64,000 nt of DNA from Sphingobacterium composti. GTDB lineage: Bacteria > Bacteroidota > Bacteroidia > Sphingobacteriales > Sphingobacteriaceae. Each line of letters opens with the position of its first letter. Positions within the stretch are counted from its first letter, which is position 1. Both the position numbers and the translations under genes were made by a program. Location of the stretch: assembly GCF_009829075.1 (NCBI RefSeq), contig NZ_WUQZ01000013.1, positions 1 to 64,000 on the forward strand. Direction: 5' to 3'. The notes beneath the pieces were generated by a model. That model was not told where the DNA came from. It made no database searches and was given only the letters and a program-made list of their open reading frames with translations. This document shows positions 42,673-52,327 of the stretch, piece after piece.

Positions 42673-43706
42673 TAATTCTACTGCGTTGGATACTACTACC
42701 TTTTACACTTATTTATCATAGTATAATTTGGCTGAGGAATCTTCTCTACGACAAAAAAATACTTAAAAGCAAGTCTTTCAAAACACCTATCATTGTAATT
42801 GGAAACCTTGCTATTGGTGGAACAGGCAAAAGTCCACTTACAGAATACCTCATAAGACTCTTAAAGGATAAGTATAAAATAGCTACGCTAAGTCGAGGAT
42901 ATGGTCGCAAAACAAAAGGTTTTAGGTATGTTGATCTAAATTCTACAGCATTAGAAGTAGGGGATGAACCTCTACAGTTCAAATCAAAGTTTCCTGAAAT
43001 AACTGTTGCTATTCAAGAGGATCGTTGTGCGGGAATTGAACAACTGCAAGATGATCATGAAGTTATTATTCTGGATGATGCATATCAGCATCGAAAATTG
43101 AATCCTGGATTTTCTATTCTCTTGTTTGATTTCAACTCTTTAATGAAACCTATTCTTACGCTTCCCACTGGTGATTTCCGGGATGTTTTTTCTTCGACCA
43201 AAAGAGCAGATCTTATCATTATCACAAAATGTCCAGAACACATCACAAGCAAGCAGAAAGAACATATAGAACATTTGATTAGAAAATATAATACTGCTCC
43301 AATTTTCTACACCAAGATCGCTTATGATACCCCATTAGATCCACAAGGAGAGTATTTAAAAGATAAACTTGAAAACAAAGAAATTGTTCTTTTTTGTGGC
43401 ATAGCTAATCCAAAACCTTTGGTGGAATACCTTATCAATAAAGGTAATACCGTCAAACTGGTAAAATTTTCGGATCATTACAATTTTAAAACAACTGATT
43501 TTGATAGAATTAAGACAGAATTCGACGCATTATCTTCTTCTAATAAAATAATTCTTACGACAGAGAAAGATATGCAACGCACCGACACAAGCTATTTTAA
43601 TAACTATCCGTTATATTATATCCCAATTCATTTGCAATCTGCGGATCACCAACAAATCACTTTCGATCATTTTATTGAGAACTACATTTCTCAAAATTTA
43701 AATTAA
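42669..43706 (+). CDS. lpxK: tetraacyldisaccharide 4'-kinase (lipid A synthesis)
   Basis: LpxK phosphorylates the 4' position of the lipid A precursor at the inner membrane. The 345-residue protein has a membrane-binding N-terminal helix, P-loop GNLAIGGTGKSPLTEYLI (about 40-57), GDEPLQFKSKFP and DDAYQHRKL. It overlaps gldH by 4 bases (ATGA) and ends before a small secreted protein. Confidence 0.95.
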   Translation: MIILLRWILLPFTLIYHSIIWLRNLLYDKKILKSKSFKTPIIVIGNLAIGGTGKSPLTEYLIRLLKDKYKIATLSRGYGRKTKGFRYVDLNSTALEVGDEPLQFKSKFPEITVAIQEDRCAGIEQLQDDHEVIILDDAYQHRKLNPGFSILLFDFNSLMKPILTLPTGDFRDVFSSTKRADLIIITKCPEHITSKQKEHIEHLIRKYNTAPIFYTKIAYDTPLDPQGEYLKDKLENKEIVLFCGIANPKPLVEYLINKGNTVKLVKFSDHYNFKTTDFDRIKTEFDALSSSNKIILTTEKDMQRTDTSYFNNYPLYYIPIHLQSADHQQITFDHFIENYISQNLN

Positions 43707-43771
43707 ACTATTGTTTCATGCTTGCGTCTAAGGTCTATTATAAACTTAACATCAACAAAATTTTTGAACTT

Positions 43772-44176
43772 ATGAAAAGCATTATTACAGTTTTAGCATT
43801 AGTATTAAGCCTCGGACTTGCTAATGCACAACAAGGTGGTCAACGTAAACAACGAAGCCCTGAAGAAATAGCCAAAATGCAAGTAGAGCGTTTGACCAAA
43901 GAACTTAATCTCTCAAAAACACAACAAGATTCAATTCACAAATACATTTTGAGTTCCTCCACTGAGCAACAAAAGCTTTTTAAAGATAACGCTGTTAATT
44001 CTGGCAATCGTGAGGCTTACATGAAATCATTTCAAGCATTACGTGAGAAACAGAATGTTAAGATTAAAACTTTCTTAAACGAAGAACAAATAAAAAAATA
44101 TGATGAGCTGGCTAAACAACGAGGTCCAAGATCAGGAGGTCAAAGAGGCCAAAGTCCCAATAATTCCAATAACTAG
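43772..44176 (+). CDS. small exported Spy/LTXXQ-like protein A
   Basis: The 134-residue protein has a signal peptide (MKSIITVLALVLSLGLANAQ), then a helical domain with ERLTKELNLSKTQQDSIHKYIL, resembling the LTxxQ repeats of Spy/CpxP periplasmic chaperones. It has a low-complexity Q/R/S/G/N tail. The ATG at 43772 begins the signal peptide. It is followed by a strong terminator and then a similar gene, so the two are probably paralogues. Family assignment is by pattern only. Confidence 0.7.
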   Translation: MKSIITVLALVLSLGLANAQQGGQRKQRSPEEIAKMQVERLTKELNLSKTQQDSIHKYILSSSTEQQKLFKDNAVNSGNREAYMKSFQALREKQNVKIKTFLNEEQIKKYDELAKQRGPRSGGQRGQSPNNSNN

Positions 44177-44197
44177 TTTAGTATATCTATCAATATT

Positions 44198-44233
44198 AAA
44201 AAGGGCTTATTTCGTGGAAATAAGCCCTTTTTT
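44198..44233 (+). terminator. terminator between the two small exported genes
   Basis: AAAAAGGGCTTATTTC and GAAATAAGCCCTTTTT form a 16-bp stem around a GTG loop, followed by more T. Confidence 0.9.
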
Positions 44234-44349
44234 GTTAAAACATGTTAAATTGTAACAGAACAGATACAATAAACACAACATTTCACCCCTTTGACAGTTA
44301 TAGTAGTGAATGAATTAATAATTGAGTATACACATAAATTTTAAATGCT

Positions 44350-44742
44350 ATGAGAAAATTAATTTTAACAGGTCTGAGCTTTTTATTCGCAATTACATTA
44401 ACATTTGCACAAGACGTAAATCCTGAAACAAAAGCAAAACAAAAAGTTGATGAATTGACACAGGTATTGACATTAAATGAAGATCAACAAGCGGCTATAT
44501 TTACTATCGTGTTGGAGAAAGTAAATGCGAAACAAGCTATTAAATCAGATACGACGTTGACAGCCGATGTTGCAAAACAACAAATTGACGCTACAAAAGC
44601 AGCTGCACATCAAAAGATTTCGGAACAATTGAATGATGATCAAAAAATTGCTTTTGCTAAGTACCTCGAAGATCAACAAGGTAAAAAAGAAGAGGAGCAA
44701 GGACAACAACAGGAAGAGAATAACGAAGAAGGAAACAATTAA
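44350..44742 (+). CDS. small exported Spy/LTXXQ-like protein B
   Basis: The 130-residue protein has a signal peptide (MRKLILTGLSFLFAITLTFAQ), then VDELTQVLTLNEDQQAAIFTIVLEKVNAKQ and ISEQLNDDQKIAFAKYLEDQQ, a layout like protein A, and ends in an E/Q/N-rich tail. It may be a periplasmic stress chaperone or scaffold; this is inferred. The 173-base gap before it holds the upstream terminator and probably its own promoter. Confidence 0.7.
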   Translation: MRKLILTGLSFLFAITLTFAQDVNPETKAKQKVDELTQVLTLNEDQQAAIFTIVLEKVNAKQAIKSDTTLTADVAKQQIDATKAAAHQKISEQLNDDQKIAFAKYLEDQQGKKEEEQGQQQEENNEEGNN

Positions 44743-44798
44743 AAACTCCCAATAATTTATTGCTATTTAGAATATCAATAATTTTTATTAATTACCCA

Positions 44799-44827
44799 AA
44801 AAGGCGGAAAATAAATTTCCGCCTTTT
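44799..44827. terminator. terminator between small exported protein B and dnaA
   Basis: AAAAGGCGGAAA and TTTCCGCCTTTT form a perfect 12-bp stem with a 5-base loop. It lies between convergent genes. Confidence 0.9.
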
Positions 44828-44853
44828 CTTTGTCACTAAATATAAAGCACTTT

Positions 44854-46281
44854 CTAAGAAGTTTTTAATTTCTTCTGAATGTCTTGGACATAAGTCTTGA
44901 ACTTCTTGTCCGTTTCTATCAAATCCTCTACAGTTTGACAAGCATAGATAACAGTGGAGTGATCACGTCCCCCAAAGAAATTACCTATCGTCTTAAGCGA
45001 AGATTTAGTGTGATTCTTTGCTAAGTACATCGAGATTTGACGCGCTTGTACAATTTCACGCTTACGCACCTTAGATTTAACCATCTCTACTGGAACTTCA
45101 AAATACTCACAAACTAATTTCTGGATGTATTCCATCGAAATTTCTTTATGTGTATTTTTCACAAAGTTCTTCAGCATAGATTTAGCGAGGTTCAAATCTA
45201 TCTCTTTTTTGTTCAATGTAGATTGTGCTAACAACGATACCATCGCACCTTCTAATTCACGTACGCTGTTATCAATTTGTGTTGCTACATATTCTACTAC
45301 AGCCTCTGGTAACTCAATACCATCAGAGTACATTTTCTTTTTCAAGATTGCCATTCTTGTTTCCAAATCAGGAACTTGAATATCGGCAGATAATCCCCAT
45401 TTAAAACGGCTCAATAAGCGCTCCTCTAATCCTGATAAATCCTTTGGCGCTTTGTCCGAAGTAAGGATAATCTGCTTACCAGACTGGTGCAAATGATTGA
45501 AAATGTGAAAGAAAATATCTTGTGTTTTTTCCTTACCAGCAAAGTTGTGTACGTCATCCATAATAATAACGTCCATAGCTTGATAAAAGTTCACAAAATC
45601 ATTGATTGTATTATTTTTCAATGAATCTACGAATTGCTGACAAAATTTTTCACAAGAGACATAGATGACTAATTTGTCTGGCAAATTTTTCTTAATCTCA
45701 TTACCGATAGCTTGAGCTAAGTGCGTTTTACCTAAACCTACATCACCATATAGCATTAATGGGTTAAAAGAAGTTCCTCCCGGCTTATTCGCTACTGCGT
45801 ATCCTGCTGAACGAGCCAGACGGTTACACTCACCCTCAACAAAATTCTCAAATGTGTAATTTTGATTTAATTGTGGATCTACTTGTAGTTTCTTAAGTCC
45901 TGGAATGACAAAAGGGTTCTTTATATTTTTGTTTAATGCTACAGGGACAGGTATAGACTGCTTCTTACCTTCGGCACCATTTCCATTAGATGGTAGATTA
46001 GTAGTATAAGGCGTATTGGCAGATGACTTCTCTACTACAATATTATACTCCAATCTTCCTTGTTCACCTAAAAATTTCTTCACCGTCTTACGTAAGATAC
46101 CTACGTAATGCTCCTCCAACCACTCGTAAAAAAATAAACTAGGCACTTGAATAGTTAAAACGTTTTCCTCCAATCGAACCGCTTTCACAGGCTCGAACCA
46201 TGTCTTAAAACTTTGCGCAGGAATGTTGTCTTTAATCACTTGAAGACAATTATTCCAAACACTTGTATACGTTTTTTCCAT
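44854..46281 (-). CDS. dnaA: chromosomal replication initiator DnaA
   Basis: DnaA binds DnaA boxes and melts the origin to start replication. The 475-residue protein has domain I (about 1-90), a linker, the AAA+ domain with LYGDVGLGKTHLAQAIGNEI (about 178-197), DDVHNFAGKEKTQ, SRFKWGLSADIQ, and the box-binding domain IV with ...IGNFFGGRDHSTVIYACQTVEDLI near the end. Two TTTTCCACA sites upstream may mediate autoregulation. dnaN is not adjacent. Confidence 0.98.
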   Translation of the reverse strand: MEKTYTSVWNNCLQVIKDNIPAQSFKTWFEPVKAVRLEENVLTIQVPSLFFYEWLEEHYVGILRKTVKKFLGEQGRLEYNIVVEKSSANTPYTTNLPSNGNGAEGKKQSIPVPVALNKNIKNPFVIPGLKKLQVDPQLNQNYTFENFVEGECNRLARSAGYAVANKPGGTSFNPLMLYGDVGLGKTHLAQAIGNEIKKNLPDKLVIYVSCEKFCQQFVDSLKNNTINDFVNFYQAMDVIIMDDVHNFAGKEKTQDIFFHIFNHLHQSGKQIILTSDKAPKDLSGLEERLLSRFKWGLSADIQVPDLETRMAILKKKMYSDGIELPEAVVEYVATQIDNSVRELEGAMVSLLAQSTLNKKEIDLNLAKSMLKNFVKNTHKEISMEYIQKLVCEYFEVPVEMVKSKVRKREIVQARQISMYLAKNHTKSSLKTIGNFFGGRDHSTVIYACQTVEDLIETDKKFKTYVQDIQKKLKTS

Positions 46282-46472
46282 TCTTAAATTGTTAATAACT
46301 TGATAACCAATTATTGATAAAAAAATTGTTTATAACTTTCCCTTTCAACGAAGATGACAAAAATTTTCGACCTAAAAAAGTGAAAGTATAAAAAAAATAC
46401 ACTTCATTGATATTCAATTAATTAAATGATTTTTAAGTAATCAAAGGCTTATGTTTTGATGTCAAATCAAAC

Positions 46473-46553
46473 TTTTCCACACTACTTTCATAACGTCAAT
46501 ATACATTAGAAATCAAAGTAATTCTTACGGTTTATTTATTGGTCTGTGGAAAA
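46473..46553. promoter_or_regulatory. two DnaA boxes upstream of dnaA
   Basis: TTTTCCACA at 46473-46481 and its reverse complement at 46545-46553 lie 190-270 bases before dnaA, in the AT-rich 369-base gap 46282-46650. Each differs from TTATCCACA at one position. They could autoregulate dnaA or form a minor origin. Apart from the dxs terminator I see nothing else in this gap. Confidence 0.55.
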
Positions 46554-46600
46554 CTTTCTACACCTAAATTAAGTAATATTTTTCATAATATTAAAACAAA

Positions 46601-46625
46601 AAGAGCCACAAATTTTGTGGCTCTT
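46601..46625 (-). terminator. terminator after dxs
   Basis: AAGAGCCACA and TGTGGCTCTT form a 10-bp stem; on the minus strand a T-rich run follows. Confidence 0.85.
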
Positions 46626-46650
46626 CAATTATATTTTTATGACTAAGCTA

Positions 46651-48579
46651 TTATCCTACTTGAGATTGCGTAGGAAGTGTTTTAACCAATTTTTTGCACT
46701 CTTCAAAAATTCCTTTGGCATCGTAATTACAAATACGCCAAAGTTCAGATTGCTCGCCATGTTCGACAATTTCATCAGGTATTCCTAATCGAATAACTTG
46801 AGCTGAGTAATTATTTTTTGCCATAAATTCTAAAACAGCTGACCCGAAACCTCCTGGCAAGACACCATCCTCGACCGTGATGACTTTACTGAATTTTTGA
46901 AATACCTCATGTAACAAATCTTCGTCAATTGGTTTAACAAAACGTATATCGTAATGCGCAGGATAAATTCCTTCTGTATTCAATTCAATTATAGCTTTAC
47001 TAGCTTCATTACCTATATGACCTAGTGTTATTATAGCCACTTCTTCGCCATCAACTAATTTTCTACCTTTTCCGATAGGCAACGCTTTAAATCGACGCTT
47101 CCAATCTGGCATTACTCCATTTCCCCTAGGATATCGGATCACAAAAGGTCCCATATCATCCAATTGTGAAGTATACATCATATTACGTAGTTCTTCCTCA
47201 TTCATTGGCGCTGCAATAGTCAAATTTGGAACACAACGCATAAACGCTACATCATAAGCACCATGGTGTGTAGGACCATCTGCACCTACCAACCCTGCAC
47301 GATCCAAACAAAATACGACATTCAAATTCTGTAATGCTACATCATGTATCACTTGGTCATATGCTCGTTGCATAAAAGAAGAATAAATATTACAAAATGG
47401 CACTAATCCTTGTGTCGCTAACCCTGCACTGAACGTCACAGCGTGTTGCTCTGCTATACCGACATCAAAAGCGCGGTCCGGCATAGCTTTCATCATGATA
47501 TTCATTGAAGATCCACTAGGCATAGCTGGTGTTATTCCCATGATCTTATTATTAGCTTCAGCTAGCTCTACTAAAGTATGACCAAATACATCTTGGTACT
47601 TTGGCGGTTGTGGCCTTTCGTATACAGTTTTCTTGATTTCTCCTGTTATTTTATCAAATAGACCTGGAGCATGCCACTTTGTTTGATCTTTCTCTGCAAG
47701 TGAATATCCTTTACCCTTTACAGTAACCACATGTAAAAGCTTAGGCCCACTTATATTTTTTAAATCTTCTAATGTCTTCGCTAATTTATTTACATCATGT
47801 CCATCGACAGGACCAAAGTATCTAAAATTTAAAGACTCAAAGAGATTTGCATTTTTGAGCAACGTACCTTTTATGCTTTGTTCTATTTTTTTAGCCCATC
47901 CGTAAGCATCTGGGCCATTTTTGGAAATTTTAGCTAGAATAGAAATTAATTCATCTCTGAATTTATTGTAGCTTTTCGAAGTGGTAATACTTGTCAAATA
48001 TTCTTTTAATGCCCCCACATTCGGGTCAATAGACATACAATTGTCATTCAAAATAACCAACAAGTTGGATTTCTCAATACCAGCATGATTCAATGCTTCG
48101 AAAGCCATACCTCCAGTCAAAGCTCCGTCTCCTATGATAGCGACATGCTGTCTATCTGTTTCGCCTTTATACGCAGATGCAACAGCCATACCTAACGCAG
48201 CAGATATAGAAGTAGAAGAATGACCTACGCCGAAAGCGTCATATTCACTTTCTCCACGTTTTGGAAAACCCGAAATACCACCTAATATTCTATTCGTATG
48301 GAATTGTTCGCGACGACCTGTCAATATTTTGTGACCATAGGCTTGGTGACCAACGTCAAATACGATCTGATCATAAGGCGTATTCAACGTATAATGAAGA
48401 GCTACTGTCAGCTCTACGACACCCAAGCTTGCCGCAAAATGACCACCGTTGACAGAAACTATATCAATAATGAACTGTCTGAGCTCTTTACAAACCTCTT
48501 CTAAATCCGATTCTTTAAGCTTTCGCAAATCCGAAGGATAAAGAATGTTTTTTAAAAGTGCTCCTGCTTCTATTTGCAT
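46651..48579 (-). CDS. dxs: 1-deoxy-D-xylulose-5-phosphate synthase
   Basis: Dxs condenses pyruvate and glyceraldehyde-3-phosphate using thiamine diphosphate, the first step of the MEP isoprenoid pathway. The 642-residue protein has FDVGHQAYGHKILTGR, the TPP-binding GDGALTGGMAFEALNHAG...NDN motif (about 148-180) and the transketolase C-terminal domain. It precedes scpA divergently and ends with its own terminator. Confidence 0.97.
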   Translation of the reverse strand: MQIEAGALLKNILYPSDLRKLKESDLEEVCKELRQFIIDIVSVNGGHFAASLGVVELTVALHYTLNTPYDQIVFDVGHQAYGHKILTGRREQFHTNRILGGISGFPKRGESEYDAFGVGHSSTSISAALGMAVASAYKGETDRQHVAIIGDGALTGGMAFEALNHAGIEKSNLLVILNDNCMSIDPNVGALKEYLTSITTSKSYNKFRDELISILAKISKNGPDAYGWAKKIEQSIKGTLLKNANLFESLNFRYFGPVDGHDVNKLAKTLEDLKNISGPKLLHVVTVKGKGYSLAEKDQTKWHAPGLFDKITGEIKKTVYERPQPPKYQDVFGHTLVELAEANNKIMGITPAMPSGSSMNIMMKAMPDRAFDVGIAEQHAVTFSAGLATQGLVPFCNIYSSFMQRAYDQVIHDVALQNLNVVFCLDRAGLVGADGPTHHGAYDVAFMRCVPNLTIAAPMNEEELRNMMYTSQLDDMGPFVIRYPRGNGVMPDWKRRFKALPIGKGRKLVDGEEVAIITLGHIGNEASKAIIELNTEGIYPAHYDIRFVKPIDEDLLHEVFQKFSKVITVEDGVLPGGFGSAVLEFMAKNNYSAQVIRLGIPDEIVEHGEQSELWRICNYDAKGIFEECKKLVKTLPTQSQVG

Positions 48580-48708
48580 ACCTTAAAATAAGTTTGAAAA
48601 CAAGTTACAAAGTAACAAATTTATTCCTTTAACTATCGTATATATATACAAAAAACTAGTCCCAAAGTTTTAGTTTCACGTTAAAAAGAAATATTATTAC
48701 TAAATGCG

Positions 48709-48716
48709 TATTTTTG
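48709..48716 (+). promoter_or_regulatory. -7 box of scpA
   Basis: TATTTTTG matches TAnnTTTG and ends 9 bases before the scpA ATG, so the leader would be only a few bases. It overlaps the in-frame TTG at 48714, which argues against that codon as the start. Confidence 0.45.
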
Positions 48717-48725
48717 ATTCATTAT

Positions 48726-49502
48726 ATGGAAGCCACAAATTACGAAATAAAGCTAGATCAATTCGAGGGTCCTTTTGACTTATTATTGTTTTTTATTGAA
48801 CGTGATGAGCTTAATATCCACGATATTCCTATATCAAAGATTACCGATGATTTCTTGGATTACATCCAAAAGATGCATTCCCTTAATATTGAATTAGCTT
48901 CGGAGTTTATCTTTGTCGCATCTACTTTGATGCGTATTAAAGCCAAAATGTTGCTTCCTCGTCCTGATTTGGACGAAAATGAAAATGAAGTTGACCTAAA
49001 AGAACAATTAGTTCAAAAACTTATCCTTTACAAACAATTCAAGGATGTTTGTGTGGATTTAAAAGAATTAGAAGCAAATAGAGAGAAGTTACATCAACGT
49101 GCAAACATTGCTTTTGATCTAAAACATACCAAAAGACAAATATCAGAGGAAGAATTAGCTTCTTTTGATTTGTATAAATTGATGATGGTATACGAAAAAA
49201 TGATGTATCATTTTACACATCGCGTCGTTCCTGTCACACACACCGTAGTTAAGTTTCCTTACACCATAGAGAAACAAAAAGATGCACTTTCTGCACTATT
49301 GGATTTAAATAAGAAATTAGACTTCCAAATAATCTTAAAAAACTCAGAAAATAAAGTTCAGTTTGTGTTCAATTTCTTAGCAATATTGGAAATGCTACAA
49401 CAAAAGCTCTTAGAAATCGAAGTAGGTTTGGGGTACAACAATTTTGAAGTAGCCGCAAAAAATCCCAATGCAATTGAGGAATCTATGGTAGAAGAAGAAT
49501 AG
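48726..49502 (+). CDS. scpA: segregation and condensation protein A
   Basis: ScpA is the kleisin subunit of the bacterial SMC condensin complex, which organises sister chromosomes. The protein (258 residues) has the kleisin start NYEIKLDQFEGPFDLLLFFIERDELNIHDIPISKITDDFLDYIQ, then STLMRIKAKMLLPRP, and a winged-helix C-terminus. The ATG at 48726 (MEATNYEIKLD) is used. No scpB or smc is nearby. Confidence 0.95.
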   Translation: MEATNYEIKLDQFEGPFDLLLFFIERDELNIHDIPISKITDDFLDYIQKMHSLNIELASEFIFVASTLMRIKAKMLLPRPDLDENENEVDLKEQLVQKLILYKQFKDVCVDLKELEANREKLHQRANIAFDLKHTKRQISEEELASFDLYKLMMVYEKMMYHFTHRVVPVTHTVVKFPYTIEKQKDALSALLDLNKKLDFQIILKNSENKVQFVFNFLAILEMLQQKLLEIEVGLGYNNFEVAAKNPNAIEESMVEEE

Positions 49503-49506
49503 TTAT

Positions 49507-50208
49507 TTATTTTTCTTTCAAATCATCCAATACATCTTTTAAATATTTATACCGTTCGCTGTAATCTATAGTCGGAAGATTTCGTGTAGCTTCAAAACCT
49601 AACTTTAACACCTTTGTAGATCTATTGGCAAAAGAAGAAGTAAGTACCTCAATAGTTGTTTCTTCCAAAAAACCATCGACTATACCGTATTCTTTAGCTT
49701 TTTCAGCAACAAAATATTCAGTATGTAGACACAGTTGTAAAGCTTGCTTTTCTGACATTACTTTCAATAGACTTGCCATCACTTGAAAAGGAAATAAACC
49801 TATCTCCAGCTCTGGTAGTTTGAACTGCACATCTCGTTTACAAAAAACATATGTACAACCCAATACTATTAAAAATCCACCTGCAATTACATTTCCCTCA
49901 ATTATGGCAATAGAAGGCTTTAATAAACTATCAAAGACTTCACCTAACGAAATAATTTTATTGGTGATATTAGGATTGATTTCATCTAGTGTAGGATTTT
50001 CAAAAGTTTTTAAATCCATTCCTGCACAAAAAATAGGTCCTTCTGCTTTAATAACGACAATTTTTATTTGATTATCATCATTCGCCTCTTGAAAAGCATG
50101 ATAAATCTCATTGACCATTGTCGGCGTAAACGCATTTCTTTTAGCAGGTCTAGCCAATGTCAAGACAAACTGATGTTCTTTTTTCTCTACCTTAATATAT
50201 TTGTACAT
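49507..50208 (-). CDS. enoyl-CoA hydratase/isomerase family protein
   Basis: The 233-residue protein has the crotonase fold: KRNAFTPTMVNEIYHAFQEAN, IFCAGMDLKTFEN (oxyanion loop) and AIIEGNVIAGGFLIVLGCTYVFC. Given its place next to HMG-CoA lyase and acyl-CoA dehydrogenase, it is probably a methylglutaconyl-CoA hydratase. It lacks the two classical Glu residues in an obvious place, so the reaction is inferred. It is last in a leftward three-gene operon. Confidence 0.82.
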   Translation of the reverse strand: MYKYIKVEKKEHQFVLTLARPAKRNAFTPTMVNEIYHAFQEANDDNQIKIVVIKAEGPIFCAGMDLKTFENPTLDEINPNITNKIISLGEVFDSLLKPSIAIIEGNVIAGGFLIVLGCTYVFCKRDVQFKLPELEIGLFPFQVMASLLKVMSEKQALQLCLHTEYFVAEKAKEYGIVDGFLEETTIEVLTSSFANRSTKVLKLGFEATRNLPTIDYSERYKYLKDVLDDLKEK

Positions 50209-50213
50209 AGATT

Positions 50214-51050
50214 TTAACTTATCATTTCGAAAAAACTAATTTTTAATCTATTAATATCCATAGAGTTACTTTTATCGAATCTTTCTAATAACATTTCAGT
50301 GGGAATATTACCTACTAATTCATCTTTCGCAAATGGGCAACCCCCATAACCTAAAAAAGCCCCCTCAAAACGTCTACATCCACCATCGTAAGCAGCATTT
50401 ATTTTATCCATAGTTTCATTTGGGTTACTATGAAGATGCGCACTTAAATTCAAGTTAGGAAATTCTTTGTATAAATTTTTGAATAATGATTTGATCAATT
50501 TGGGAGTAGCTTCACTTGTTGTATCCGCAATTGAAAATCTATTTATACCCAAATTTTTAATTTTATGTATCCAAGTTAACACCAATTCTTCATTCCAAGC
50601 ATCACCATAAGGATTCCCAAATGCCATAGATATATAAACAACGAGCTCTTGTTTTCCAGCTATTGCATCTATTATCGACTTTACTGTATCAAAAGATTCA
50701 TCTATTGAAGAATTAGTATTTCTTTTCTGAAAAGTTTCTGATATCGAAAAAGGATAACCTAAATAATCAATCTCAGCATACTTTTTTGCATACACAGCAC
50801 CCTTTTTATTGGCTATAATTGCCAGTAACTTTGTATTATTAACCTTTTCTATACCTTGAACTACATAACCTGTATCTTCCATCTGCGGAACGGCTTTTGG
50901 GGACACAAATGACCCGAAATCTATATATTCAAATAGATTACTTTTTATTAAATTATTAATATGTGCAATTTTCTTCTCAGGACGTATTAGAACTGTTCTA
51001 CTTTGAATTGCATCTCGAGGACAGTCTATTATTGAAATATTATCAAACAT
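50214..51050 (-). CDS. hydroxymethylglutaryl-CoA lyase
   Basis: HMG-CoA lyase splits HMG-CoA into acetyl-CoA and acetoacetate. The 278-residue TIM-barrel protein begins IIDCPRDAIQSRTVLIRPEKK, with the Arg-Asp pair of the active site. It keeps YIDFGSFVSPKAVPQM, HLHSNPNETMDKINAAYDGGCRRFEGAFLGYGGCPFAKDELVGNIPTE and the catalytic Cys in GGCPFAKD. It overlaps the acyl-CoA dehydrogenase gene by 8 bases. Confidence 0.9.
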   Translation of the reverse strand: MFDNISIIDCPRDAIQSRTVLIRPEKKIAHINNLIKSNLFEYIDFGSFVSPKAVPQMEDTGYVVQGIEKVNNTKLLAIIANKKGAVYAKKYAEIDYLGYPFSISETFQKRNTNSSIDESFDTVKSIIDAIAGKQELVVYISMAFGNPYGDAWNEELVLTWIHKIKNLGINRFSIADTTSEATPKLIKSLFKNLYKEFPNLNLSAHLHSNPNETMDKINAAYDGGCRRFEGAFLGYGGCPFAKDELVGNIPTEMLLERFDKSNSMDINRLKISFFEMIS

Positions 51051-52191
51051 CCTTTTTTATTTCTCGTGAAATCACCATTTTTTGAATAGCACTTGTACCT
51101 TCTCCTATGGTACACAGCTTAGCATCTCTAAAATATTTTTCGGCAGGATAATCTTTTGTAAAACCATATCCACCATGAATCTGCACAGATTGATTAGCTA
51201 CTTCTACTGCGACTTCCGAAGCATAAAGTTTAGCCATCGCACTCTCTTTCGTAACTTTCTGATTGTTATCTTTCAAATAACCTGCCTGTCTAATTAAAAG
51301 CTCCGAAGCTTCAATTTTTGTAGCCATATCCGCTATTGTAAAAGATACATCTTGAAAATCATATATCTTTTGATTGAACTGTTCACGCTCATTCGCATAG
51401 CGCAAGGCACATTCGTATGCTCCACGTGCAATACCTAAGGACAAAGCTGCAATAGAAATTCGCCCGCCATCTAACAGTTTCAAAGCTTGAACAAACCCAT
51501 TGCCGACTTCACCGATAACTTGGTCTTTGTGTACCCGACAATTATCAAAAAACAAAAATGCGGTCTCTGAAGCGCGCATTCCCAATTTATCCATTTTCTG
51601 ACCAGAAGTAAAACCTTCTGTACCTTTTTCTATAATAAAAGCTGACATGCCGTGTTTATCTCCCCTTTCTCCAGTACGTACCATCACTACTGCTACATCT
51701 CCACTGATCGCATGAGTTATAAATGTTTTAGAACCATTGATCACCCAATAATCTCCGTCTTTAACCCCGACAGTTGTCATACCACCAGCATCTGATCCAG
51801 AACTAGTTTCTGTCAATCCCCACGCACCAATCCATTCTCCTGAGGCCAGCTTTGGCAAATATTTTTTCTTTTGTCTCTCATTCGCAAAGGATAAAATATG
51901 ATTTGTACATAAAGAATTATGCGCTGCAACGGAAAGCCCTATAGAACCACACACTTTAGATATTTCATCCAGAATTGTAATATATTCTTGATAAGATAGT
52001 CCAGCACCTCCATATTCTTCTGGAACTAGTATTCCCATAAAACCATATTCACCCATTTTATGAAATAAGTCAATTGGAAAATGTTGCCTTTCGTCCCAAT
52101 CCATTACATAAGGCTTGATATGGGTTTTTGCAAACTCTCTAGCACTATCGCGTACTAAAGCTAATTGCTCTGTCTCATAATTCGTGTACAT
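51043..52191 (-). CDS. acyl-CoA dehydrogenase
   Basis: This 382-residue FAD enzyme has EYGGAGLSYQEYITILDEISKVCGS, ETSSGSDAGGMTT, the LLDGGRISIAALSLGIARGAY segment and IHGGYGFTKDYPAEKYFRDAKLCTIGEGTSAIQKMVISREI. The Glu in the IGEGTS motif is the short-chain/medium-chain catalytic position; true isovaleryl-CoA dehydrogenases usually have Ala or Gly here. In this cluster it could act on isovaleryl-CoA, but the residue suggests a short-chain preference. Confidence 0.9.
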   Translation of the reverse strand: MYTNYETEQLALVRDSAREFAKTHIKPYVMDWDERQHFPIDLFHKMGEYGFMGILVPEEYGGAGLSYQEYITILDEISKVCGSIGLSVAAHNSLCTNHILSFANERQKKKYLPKLASGEWIGAWGLTETSSGSDAGGMTTVGVKDGDYWVINGSKTFITHAISGDVAVVMVRTGERGDKHGMSAFIIEKGTEGFTSGQKMDKLGMRASETAFLFFDNCRVHKDQVIGEVGNGFVQALKLLDGGRISIAALSLGIARGAYECALRYANEREQFNQKIYDFQDVSFTIADMATKIEASELLIRQAGYLKDNNQKVTKESAMAKLYASEVAVEVANQSVQIHGGYGFTKDYPAEKYFRDAKLCTIGEGTSAIQKMVISREIKKDV

Positions 52192-52327
52192 CGTGAATTT
52201 TACCTAAGTTTATATATAGCTAATTACTGATATTATAAATATCGTAAAAAACATATTAATTTTTATCATATTTATAATATTAAATATGATAAACAACTGT
52301 AAATTTTTATTTTAATAAAAATAACGT

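Noticed and set aside
48672..48687. parS-like site (13/16) upstream of scpA
   Set aside because: It is 9 kb from the main cluster and lies in an AT-rich gap. A single 13-of-16 match is not convincing by itself.
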